Positions 32,065-39,212 of a stretch of 39,212 bases of DNA are shown in pieces. Every line of letters begins with the position of its first letter. Positions within the stretch are counted from its first letter, which is position 1. The stretch comes from Acidobacteriota bacterium (GTDB lineage Bacteria; Acidobacteriota; Terriglobia; Terriglobales; Acidobacteriaceae), in NCBI GenBank assembly GCA_021781495.1, contig JAJXWS010000027.1:1-39212 (forward strand), given 5' to 3'. The translations under genes and the position numbers were made by a program. The notes beneath the pieces are model-generated. The model saw only the letters and a program-made list of their open reading frames with translations, did no database searches and was not told where the DNA came from.

Positions 32065-34556
32065 TTCACCACCAGATTCACCAGCTTGCGCGGAACCACG
32101 ATCACCTTGGCAATGGACTTGCCGGCCGACCGCGCCTGCACCTTCTCATCGGCCAGAGCCACAGCCTCAATCCGCTTCTGATCTGCATCAGCGGCGACGC
32201 GGACCACGGTCACCAGCTTGCCGTTGATCTGGACCGGAATCTCCAGCTCGTTTTCCCGGGCGAGTTCCGGATTGCTGACGGGCCACGGCGCACGCAGAAT
32301 CGCGTCCTCCTCGCCCAGTTGCTCCCATAGCTCCGCAGCCAGATACGGCGCGAAGGGGGCCAGCAAAAGCACCAAAGTGCGCAGCAGTTCCTTCACCACG
32401 GGCGCAGGCACCTCGCCCGCCGCCAGCTGTGCATCGGCGGCCTGCATCTCGTTCACCAGTTCCATGATGGCGGCAACGCAGGTGTTGAAATGCCAGCGCC
32501 CTTCAAAGTCCTGCGTGATCTTCGCCGTGGTCTGGTGCAGCTTGCGCAGCAGGGCGGTTCCCGTTTGCGAATCTGCCGGGGCAGCCTGTGCGGCGCGCGC
32601 CACCGGCGCATACTTCGTAACCAGGCGCCAGACTCGGCCCAGGAACCGGCTTACTCCGGCAACACCGTCCTCCTGCCAGTCCAGATCGCGGTCCGGAGGA
32701 GCGGCAAACAGCGCGTACATGCGCGTGGCATCGGCTCCGTAGCGGGCAACCATGTCGTCGGGCGAAACCACGTTGCCCTTCGACTTGGACATCTTCGCGC
32801 CGTCCTTGATGACCATGCCCTGTGTGAAGAGCCGGCGTGCCGGTTCATCATTCGTAATCAGGCCCAGATCGCGCATGACCTTCGTCCAGAAGCGCGAGTA
32901 GATGAGGTGCAGAATCGCATGCTCCACGCCGCCGATGTACTGGTCAATCGGGAACCAGTATTGCGCCGTGGCAGGGTTGAATGGAGCGCTCGCGTTCCCG
33001 GCATCCGTGTAGCGATAGAAGTACCAGCTCGAATCGACGAAAGTATCCATCGTATCCGTCTCGCGCCGCGCCGGCCCTCCGCACCTGGGGCAGGTGACGT
33101 GGACGAAATCCGGCACACGGCCAAGCGGCGATCCACCCTGCTGCGTAATCTCAATCTGCGCAGGCAGTATCACCGGCAGCTGGTCATCCGGAACCGGAAC
33201 CAACCCATCGCGCTCGCAATGGATCATCGGAATCGGAGTGCCCCAGTAGCGCTGGCGGCTTACGCCCCAGTCCTTCAGGCGAAACGTGACCGTCGCCTGC
33301 CCGAAGCCCTCTTTTACAGCCTCATCCTGCAGCTTCTTCTCCGCCACCGCGCAGCTGAGCCCGTTGTAAGCGCCAGAGTTCACGAGCACGCCATCCTCGG
33401 ATGTGAACGGCAGCGCGGGCTCTTCCGCAGCTGGATCGGCTGGGGCGATGACGCGCCGGATCGCAATGCCATACTTGGTGGCAAATTCGAAATCCCGCTC
33501 ATCGTGCCCCGGCACGCTCATGATGGCGCCCGTGCCGTAGTCCATCAGGATGTAGTTGGCCACCCACACCGGCACGCGCTCGCCGTTATATGGATTGAGC
33601 GCATAGCGGCCGGTGGGCACGCCATGCTTTTCAATGGTACCGATGTCGCCCGCTTCCTTCGCTTTCTTCTGCTCCTCAATTAACTGATCGACGCGAGCCT
33701 TCAGTTCCGCATCCAATGCGGCAAAGGAGGCTATCAGCGGGTGCTCCGGAGCAAGCTGCACACTGGTAGCGCCAAAGATGGTATCCACGCGGGTGGTGAA
33801 GACGCGAATCTTTTCGCCACTTCCCTCTACCGTGAAGTCCACCTCGGTGCCTTCGCTGCGGCCAATCCAATTGCGCTGCATGGTGCGCACTTTTTCCGGC
33901 CAGCCCTCCAATTGCTCCAGCCCGTCGAGCAGTTCCTGCGCGTAGGCTGTAATACGGAAGAACCACTGCTCCAGGTCACGCTGTTCCACGATTGTGTCGT
34001 CGTGGCGCCAGCAGCGTCCGTCCACCACCTGCTCATTGGCCAGCACCGTGGCGCACTCAGGGCACCAGTTCACCTTGCTCTGCTTGCGATAGACCAGCCC
34101 CTTCTCATACATGCGCAGGAAGAACCACTGGTTCCAGCGATAGTATTCCGGCAGGCATGTGGTCACTTCCGTGGCCCAGTCATAGCCCAGGCCCAGGCGC
34201 TGCATCTGCCGCTTCATAGCGGCAATGTTGCCCAGCGTCCACTCGCGTGGGGGCGTGTTGTTCTTCAGCGCGGCGTTCTCCGCCGGCAGGCCGAAGGCGT
34301 CCCATCCCATTGGGTGCAGCACATTGTAGCCGCGCATCCACATGTGGCGCGCGAGGGCGTCGCCAATGGAGTAGTTGCGCACATGGCCCATGTGCAGCTG
34401 ACCGCTCGGATACGGCAACATCTCCAGCACGTAGTACTTTGGCTTGCCGCAGGATGCGGGCTCGGCTGCGTACAGAGTGGGGTCTGCGGCCCAGCGTTCC
34501 TGCCATTTCGGCTCGATTGTCGCCGGGTCGTAACGAAGTTCTTTTTCTTCCGCCAT
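32061..34556 (-). CDS. leuS: Leucyl-tRNA synthetase
   Basis: 831 residues, within the bacterial range of 800-880. The class I enzyme charges tRNA-Leu in the cytoplasm. MLPYPSGQLHMGHVRNYSIGD contains the HMGH form of the HIGH motif, and the KMSKS loop appears as KMSKSKGNVVSPDD near residue 590. The CP1 editing domain is present (VFTTRVDTIFGATSVQLAPEHPL and GTGAIMSVPGHDERDFEFA). Zinc-type cysteines occur in WCPECATVLANEQVVDG and CPRCGGPARRETDTMDTFVDSSWYF. It lies 29 bases after the nfo stop and overlaps the membrane-protein gene by four bases. Confidence 0.98.
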   Translation of the reverse strand: MAEEKELRYDPATIEPKWQERWAADPTLYAAEPASCGKPKYYVLEMLPYPSGQLHMGHVRNYSIGDALARHMWMRGYNVLHPMGWDAFGLPAENAALKNNTPPREWTLGNIAAMKRQMQRLGLGYDWATEVTTCLPEYYRWNQWFFLRMYEKGLVYRKQSKVNWCPECATVLANEQVVDGRCWRHDDTIVEQRDLEQWFFRITAYAQELLDGLEQLEGWPEKVRTMQRNWIGRSEGTEVDFTVEGSGEKIRVFTTRVDTIFGATSVQLAPEHPLIASFAALDAELKARVDQLIEEQKKAKEAGDIGTIEKHGVPTGRYALNPYNGERVPVWVANYILMDYGTGAIMSVPGHDERDFEFATKYGIAIRRVIAPADPAAEEPALPFTSEDGVLVNSGAYNGLSCAVAEKKLQDEAVKEGFGQATVTFRLKDWGVSRQRYWGTPIPMIHCERDGLVPVPDDQLPVILPAQIEITQQGGSPLGRVPDFVHVTCPRCGGPARRETDTMDTFVDSSWYFYRYTDAGNASAPFNPATAQYWFPIDQYIGGVEHAILHLIYSRFWTKVMRDLGLITNDEPARRLFTQGMVIKDGAKMSKSKGNVVSPDDMVARYGADATRMYALFAAPPDRDLDWQEDGVAGVSRFLGRVWRLVTKYAPVARAAQAAPADSQTGTALLRKLHQTTAKITQDFEGRWHFNTCVAAIMELVNEMQAADAQLAAGEVPAPVVKELLRTLVLLLAPFAPYLAAELWEQLGEEDAILRAPWPVSNPELARENELEIPVQINGKLVTVVRVAADADQKRIEAVALADEKVQARSAGKSIAKVIVVPRKLVNLVVK

Positions 34557-34585
34557 AACTTACCAGTGTAAATGGGGCATCCGCC

Positions 34586-35452
34586 TTATTTGGCGGCTGT
34601 CGCAATCAGGCTCTTCAACACGCGTACATTGCGCTCCTCGTCGCCCGGCTCGTCCACGGGCGTCTCGGCAATAAAGGCGCAATGCGCAAACCGGGAGTCG
34701 TTGAGCAAACGCCGGAACGGCTCAACCCCCATCGTGCCCTGCCCGATGTGCTCATGGCGATCGAGCTTGGAACCGCGCGCGGCCTTGGCATCGTTGCAGT
34801 GCCATACGCGCACAGCCTCATAGCCGACCGTATCCGCAGCCTGCCGCAGGGTCTGCTCGTAACCTTCGTCCGTCACCAGATCATAGCCCGCAACGTGCGT
34901 GTGGCAGGTATCCAGGCAGACACCCACCGGAGCAGCATGCTTGAGCCGATGCACCAGCTCGGCAACCTGCTCGAAGCTGCCTCCCAGAGAGAACTCCGCG
35001 CCCGCTGTGTTCTCAATCAGGATGTGGAACCCGGTGCCTTGCCATGGCAGACCGTCGATGGCGCGCTCAATCGAATCGGCTGCAAGCTTGAGTCCTTCGT
35101 CGCGCGTCAGGCCCTTCCACGAACCGGGATGCAAAACTAGATACTCTGCACCGTATGCCAGTGCCCGCTCAATCTCTCCGCGGAACGCGGCAATGCTCTT
35201 CTGCCGCACCTCGTCAGACTGGCTGCAGACGTTCACCAGATAACTGGTGTGGATAACCAGCGGCCCCACGTCGAGCCTGGAGCGCAGTTCGCGCATGCGC
35301 TCCGCCTGCCGGGGATCGACCTTGGGGGCGCGCCACATACGCGGGCTCGACGAAAAAATCTGAAACGTGTTTGCGCCGATCTCCTGTGCGCGCTCTACAG
35401 CGCTGGATGCCCCGCCAGCCGTGCCCAGATGCACTCCAATGCGTTTGACCAT
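34586..35452 (-). CDS. nfo: Endonuclease IV (class II AP endonuclease)
   Basis: 288 residues, the normal length. The tri-zinc enzyme cuts 5' of abasic sites in base-excision repair. All metal-ligand blocks are visible: VIHTSYLVNV, YLVLHPGSWKG, HILIENTAGAE, GVCLDTCHTHVAGYDL, VWHCNDAK, DRHEHIGQG and AFIAETPVD. The N-terminus MVKRIGVHLGTAGG and FQIFSSSPRMWRAP are also typical. It is preceded by the oxidoreductase gene (24 bases) and followed by leuS (29 bases), so the three are likely cotranscribed. Confidence 0.97.
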   Translation of the reverse strand: MVKRIGVHLGTAGGASSAVERAQEIGANTFQIFSSSPRMWRAPKVDPRQAERMRELRSRLDVGPLVIHTSYLVNVCSQSDEVRQKSIAAFRGEIERALAYGAEYLVLHPGSWKGLTRDEGLKLAADSIERAIDGLPWQGTGFHILIENTAGAEFSLGGSFEQVAELVHRLKHAAPVGVCLDTCHTHVAGYDLVTDEGYEQTLRQAADTVGYEAVRVWHCNDAKAARGSKLDRHEHIGQGTMGVEPFRRLLNDSRFAHCAFIAETPVDEPGDEERNVRVLKSLIATAAK

Positions 35453-35476
35453 GACCCCAGTCTAAACGGACGAGGG

Positions 35477-36829
35477 CTACACAAGCTTCATTGCATCCGG
35501 ATCCCAGCGCACAACGGATCCGCGCTCCAGGCTCAGATTGCTTAACAACGCTGCGCCCGCCGCACGATAGCCGAAGACAGCATCCTCCACCACGGGTTTG
35601 CGTGAGCGCACTGCGGCAAAGAAGTTCTTGAAATGGTCATAGCTGTCGCTATAGCCGGCAGGCGCCATGTATTTCTCAACGCCGACGGGGGGCTCACCCT
35701 CAAAGTGCGTGCGTGGATACTTCCGGCGATACTCTGTCTCAATCTGCTTCTGCATCGCCACAGGGAATGTATCGATGGTAAGACCGGGCTCCTTCTCGCG
35801 CGGTACGCGGCTCACCGTCACCGCACCCCAACCGATTTCCAAGGTGCCCTCTGAGCCCGTAAAGGTAAGTCCCTCGCTCTCCGCGCCGCCGTCCACAAAG
35901 TTCACACGCAGGCTCAGGTTGAAGCCCTCTCGATAATCGAACAGCCCGAGCATCACATCCGGAACATCGCGGCCATCCTTCCAGAAGCGCAGCCCACCGG
36001 TCGCCATGCCGCGCGTGGGGCCATGTGAACCGGTAATAAAGTGGGTGCCGCTGAAGAGATGCACAAACAGGTCGCCCGCCACTCCGCTGCCATAGGCTTT
36101 CCATTTGCGCCACTGGAAGAAGTGCTCCGCATTGAAGGGAATTTTGGGTGCCGTACCCAGAAATCGAGGCCAGTCGCACGTCTGCGGCGAGGCATCCGGA
36201 GGAATCGTATAGTTCCACGCGCCCATGGACGAGTTGCGATCCCATTGCGCCGTCACCATGTTCAGTTGGCCAATCGCTCCCGCGGCCAGCAGCTCTTTCG
36301 CCTTCGCATAAAGGACAGAGCTCACGCGCTGGCTGCCCACCTGCAGGATGCGATTGGTGGCGCGAGACACCTCAATCATCTCTGGCCCGTCGGAGTAGAG
36401 ATGAATCATCGGCTTCTCGCAGTACACATCCTTGCCTGCCTTCATCGCGTCCACAGAGGCTTGCTTATGCCAGTGATCCGGCGTGCCGATGATGACTGCG
36501 TCGATATCTTTCCGTTCGAGAATTTCTTTGTAGTTGCGGGTGGTGAAGATGTCGCTACCCCAGATCTCCTTGCTGCGCTCCAAACGGCCGTCGTAGCAGT
36601 CCGCAACGGCCACCAGTTTTACGCCCGGCACCTGCACTGCGGTTTTGGTATCGCCCTGGCCCTGCCCGCCTGCGCCAATCAATGCAATCTGAATATGATC
36701 GTTGGCCGCAAATCGGCGCGCCGGTTCCTCCTCCGCTGCAACCAGCGCATGCATTCTGGGTCCAATCAAGGTTCCCGCCGAGGCAGCCCCCGCTGCCCGC
36801 AAAAAGCTCCTGCGATTTAGCGCGCTCAC
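35477..36829 (-). CDS. Tat-exported Gfo/Idh/MocA family oxidoreductase
   Basis: 450 residues. The N-terminus carries a twin-arginine signal (NRRSFLRAAGAASAGTLIG), so the enzyme should be exported folded with its NAD(P) cofactor. The Rossmann motif IALIGAGGQGQGDT is followed by KLVAVADCYDGR, IIGTPDHWHKQASVDAMKAGKDVYCEKPM (the EKP motif), and a C-terminal alpha/beta domain with DWPRFLG and FVHLFSGTHFITG. The family covers sugar dehydrogenases and GH109-type NAD-dependent glycosidases; I cannot choose between them. The GTG at 36829 is the start because GGAGGG stands four bases upstream and it opens on the Tat signal; a longer frame from 36895 adds unrelated residues. Nearest neighbours: nfo downstream and the phosphoesterase upstream. 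Confidence 0.9.
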   Translation of the reverse strand: MSALNRRSFLRAAGAASAGTLIGPRMHALVAAEEEPARRFAANDHIQIALIGAGGQGQGDTKTAVQVPGVKLVAVADCYDGRLERSKEIWGSDIFTTRNYKEILERKDIDAVIIGTPDHWHKQASVDAMKAGKDVYCEKPMIHLYSDGPEMIEVSRATNRILQVGSQRVSSVLYAKAKELLAAGAIGQLNMVTAQWDRNSSMGAWNYTIPPDASPQTCDWPRFLGTAPKIPFNAEHFFQWRKWKAYGSGVAGDLFVHLFSGTHFITGSHGPTRGMATGGLRFWKDGRDVPDVMLGLFDYREGFNLSLRVNFVDGGAESEGLTFTGSEGTLEIGWGAVTVSRVPREKEPGLTIDTFPVAMQKQIETEYRRKYPRTHFEGEPPVGVEKYMAPAGYSDSYDHFKNFFAAVRSRKPVVEDAVFGYRAAGAALLSNLSLERGSVVRWDPDAMKLV

Positions 36830-36924
36830 ACATCCCTCCGGGCTCAAAAAATTACCGCCTATAACCATACACGGTAAAGGCCGACGCGCGAGCACTTCGC
36901 CGTTTCTCTGCGCGGCCGTGCCGC

Positions 36925-39212
36925 TTAATCATCGTCGTCGCGTCGCGCTTTCACCCTGGAACGCTGCTTCAGCATTGCCGGAACAGGTTGGCTGCCCATG
37001 GCATCCTTCCACAGAATCACGTTCAGCTTTTGCGCATCGGCGCGGTCTGCATGGCGAAAATCCATCTTCATGCTTTCTTTGGCGCCTTCAGCCGTCTTTG
37101 CATTTGCGGTGTAGATGAGCCCGTCGTCGCGGTTGGAGTAGTCCGCATCGTACGCAGGCTGATCTCCGGGGCCTGTAAACAGCGTCGAGATCAGCGAACT
37201 GAACGCATCGTTGTTGTTCATGGGCGGCAACCCCAGCAGCGCCTCCATGGTGCGAACCACGCTTACCGTTGAATAGAAGCGGCTGTCTACAAATGGCGCA
37301 CCTCCCGGCCCGTGCGGAGCATACTTGCTGATGACCAGCGCATAGCTGCGATGCGCGTCCACGTGATCCGCTCCGTTTTGCGCGTCGTCCTCCAGGATGA
37401 AGAATGCGGTGTCATTCCAGAAGGGCGAGTGCGAGATTGCCTCAACGGCGCGTCCAACCGCCAGATCATTATCAGCAACCGAGGACTTGGGCGTCGGTCC
37501 ACCCGGACGCGTGCCCGCCGTATGATCGTTGCCCAGGCGCAGCATCACGAAGTTCGGCATTGTGTCCTTGCCCTGCTCCTTCTGCTCCACCCAATCCTTC
37601 AGGTGCCGCAGAAAGATAGCCACGCGAATCTGGTCCGGCACCATCAAATTGAAGTCTGGCGTCTCCTGGGCAAAGTGCCCCACCAGTTCGGGTTTGGTCG
37701 CGGTGTTCGCGGCCATCAGCGGGATGGCCCACGGCCACTTGTTTACGCCGCCACCCCACTCCTCCGGCAACGGCTCGCCGGGGCCCACGGACGGACGTGC
37801 GCAACTGCGCCCCGCCAGCATCGGCCCAAGTTGCGGATCCAGCGCTGCATGCTCATTGCAAAAGATGGTGGAAATGAATTCGCCAAAGTGATAGTAGCTT
37901 TTGCCGTGCGCGGCCAGGTCGCCCCACAGGTAGCCGCTCGCAGGTTCATTTGCGTCGGGTATCTTCTGCAGCAGCGGATAGCCATCCGCCACAACACCTT
38001 CGTAGTCGTACCGGCGCTCGTTGCCGCGATACGACTGCTGCCAAGTCTTCTCCAGATAGTCTGACCCGATGGCGGCCGTTGACCAGACGTGACCGTCGCC
38101 GGAGACCTCGCCGGAATCGAAGAAATTATCCAGCACGCCAAACTGCATGGCCAGCTTGTGGATATTTGGCGTAATCGCCGCGCCGTACATCGTCAGGCTT
38201 GGATCGCCATTGCCCACCGGCTTGCCTGCAAATTGCAAATCACCAAGCACCTGATCGTAGGTGCGATTCTCCTTGATGATGTATATGACGTGCTTGATCG
38301 GATGATGCGCAGCACCGGCAAATGGAATCTCCTCTGCCGCGGACTTCATGCGGTTGGACGCAAGAACCACCTGCGTCCATGGCCGCAAATTCCTTTCGAT
38401 CTCCGCAGCGTCAAGCGTGGCCAGCGAGCCATACAGTAGCGTGCCGATATACGTGCTCGTTGAGTGATAGTGCCGAGCCTCCGACTCCGGTGTCTGGCGC
38501 TGCGGAAAGTTATTCGGCCCAGTGCCCTGCCCCTTCGCCGTAGCGACAAACAGCCGCCCGCCCGACTTCCCCGGAAGGAACGCCATCGCAAGCGGCAGCC
38601 AGTCCGCGGGAACAAACCCGTCGGGCTCGACCATGCCTTTTCCAGCCGCCTTGGCAGTGAGTTTGCGCGTATCCATCACGGCCACAGCGTCGCTGGCGGC
38701 ATTGGCCACGTAGAGTCGGCTACCATCCGCGTTGGTTGCCACCGCCACCGGCTCCGCGCCGAAGTAGCTCTGTCCCGGCAGGCGCGTATCAAAGTAGCCT
38801 CTAATTTGGAATTGCCCATCCCCCACATTCACAGCAGCCACCGCATCGCGATTGGCAAGGGCAACGTAGAGCGTTCGGCCGTTTGGCGAAAGCGCGAATG
38901 CGCACGGATGCGTGCCGGGCGCAACGGGGTTTGAGGGCTTGAGCAGCGAAAGCCTGCGGCCGATTGTCCTCCGCACCAAATCCAGTTCCACAATCTCTGA
39001 GGCATTCCACAGCGCGACGAAAGCTCGGCGGCCATCGCGCGACAGCGCAAGGGCGCCGGGATAGGTGGAAGGCACGGCATCGCTCTCCGCAAGATCGAAG
39101 CGATGCTCAATCTTCCCCGACGTGGCATCGAGCAGCAACACATCATCGGACAGGTTGTCGGCCACCAGAAGCTTCTCCGCGCCGGCAGACGCCAGTACGG
39201 CAATTGCCGCCG
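36925..39212 (-). CDS. Beta-propeller / phosphoesterase fusion, 5' end outside window
   Basis: The frame runs open through the right edge. Residues before the first possible start (VLASAGAEKLLVADNLSDDVLLLD) are clearly more of the same propeller, so the N-terminus is missing; about 760 residues are visible. The first part is a YVTN-like propeller with repeated blades (GALALSRDGRRAFVALWNAS, CAFALSPNGRTLYVALANRD, VAVATNADGSRLYVANAASD). The second part is a phosphoesterase (phospholipase C/acid phosphatase family) domain: HPIKHVIYIIKENRTYDQVLGD, FDSGEVSGDGHVWS, MLRLGNDHTAGT and FILEDDAQNGADHVDAHRSYALVIS. The C-terminus ends in a basic/acidic tail (RVKARRDDDD). The enzyme probably acts outside the cytoplasm on phosphate esters; the substrate is unknown. 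It lies 95 bases before the oxidoreductase gene. Confidence 0.9.
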   Translation of the reverse strand, partial: AAIAVLASAGAEKLLVADNLSDDVLLLDATSGKIEHRFDLAESDAVPSTYPGALALSRDGRRAFVALWNASEIVELDLVRRTIGRRLSLLKPSNPVAPGTHPCAFALSPNGRTLYVALANRDAVAAVNVGDGQFQIRGYFDTRLPGQSYFGAEPVAVATNADGSRLYVANAASDAVAVMDTRKLTAKAAGKGMVEPDGFVPADWLPLAMAFLPGKSGGRLFVATAKGQGTGPNNFPQRQTPESEARHYHSTSTYIGTLLYGSLATLDAAEIERNLRPWTQVVLASNRMKSAAEEIPFAGAAHHPIKHVIYIIKENRTYDQVLGDLQFAGKPVGNGDPSLTMYGAAITPNIHKLAMQFGVLDNFFDSGEVSGDGHVWSTAAIGSDYLEKTWQQSYRGNERRYDYEGVVADGYPLLQKIPDANEPASGYLWGDLAAHGKSYYHFGEFISTIFCNEHAALDPQLGPMLAGRSCARPSVGPGEPLPEEWGGGVNKWPWAIPLMAANTATKPELVGHFAQETPDFNLMVPDQIRVAIFLRHLKDWVEQKEQGKDTMPNFVMLRLGNDHTAGTRPGGPTPKSSVADNDLAVGRAVEAISHSPFWNDTAFFILEDDAQNGADHVDAHRSYALVISKYAPHGPGGAPFVDSRFYSTVSVVRTMEALLGLPPMNNNDAFSSLISTLFTGPGDQPAYDADYSNRDDGLIYTANAKTAEGAKESMKMDFRHADRADAQKLNVILWKDAMGSQPVPAMLKQRSRVKARRDDDD

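Noticed and set aside
32490..33683. A 397-codon plus-strand open frame
   Set aside because: It lies fully antisense to leuS, whose motifs are complete; its translation is Arg/His-rich with no domain pattern, as expected of a shadow frame in G+C-rich coding DNA.
37312..38064. A 250-codon plus-strand frame
   Set aside because: Antisense to the phosphoesterase domain, which carries recognisable conserved blocks in the opposite frame.
1..39212. tRNA, rRNA, CRISPR array, insertion sequence or prophage genes
   Set aside because: No T-loop-like GTTCRA segments in a cloverleaf context, no regularly spaced direct repeats, and no transposase, integrase or phage protein motifs were found on either strand.

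Overview
The window looks like a chromosomal segment of a Gram-negative bacterium with moderately high G+C, most probably an acidobacterium of the Terriglobia/Acidobacteriaceae type. This placement is inferred from the gene families and their style (Tad pilus genes, long DPDIWWH-type membrane proteins, a DUF374 acyltransferase-like protein, a Tat-exported Gfo/Idh/MocA oxidoreductase, a beta-propeller phosphoesterase), not from any marker comparison. No rRNA, tRNA, insertion sequence, integrase, prophage gene or CRISPR array was found. Both window ends cut genes: a family 2 glycosyltransferase on the left and a beta-propeller phosphoesterase on the right.

Region 1 (1-2412, minus strand) holds a family 2 glycosyltransferase and a large polytopic GT-C-like membrane protein, probably one operon. 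Region 2 (2841-15536, nearly all minus strand) is a Flp/Tad pilus locus. In transcription order it encodes prepilin peptidase, TadZ/CpaE, the TadA/CpaF ATPase, TadB, TadC, a 31-residue membrane microprotein and a DUF192-like/PilZ fusion. After a plus-strand TonB-like gene come CpaB/RcpC, the CpaC/RcpA secretin, a stand-alone DUF192 protein and the Flp pilin. TadD and the TadE/F/G minor pilins are not in the window. A c-di-GMP-binding PilZ protein beside the assembly platform suggests that pilus assembly or surface attachment responds to c-di-GMP.

Region 3 (16044-31138, plus strand) contains an orphan envelope protein and an ABC-2 exporter pair. These are followed by a DUF374 protein overlapping queA, and a tightly overlapping rmlBACD operon for dTDP-L-rhamnose. 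A second GT-C-like membrane protein and a cyclic-nucleotide-binding-domain protein come next; a perfect CRP-type palindrome lies upstream of the latter. recG, acpS and an MCE/MlaD-type lipid-transport protein with five 34-residue repeats complete the region. Region 4 (31147-39212, minus strand) contains a polytopic membrane protein overlapping leuS, then nfo (endonuclease IV), a Tat-exported Gfo/Idh/MocA oxidoreductase and the truncated phosphoesterase. The plus and minus blocks converge at 31138/31147 with only 8 bases between stop codons.

The best leads for something undescribed are the DUF192-PilZ fusion paired with a paralogous single-domain DUF192 protein in the same Tad locus, the 31-residue membrane protein ending the tadABC block, the CRP-like operator plus 20-base inverted repeat in front of a CRP-domain protein without a DNA-binding domain, the 34-residue repeat array in the MlaD homologue, and a lineage-type insertion in RecG.
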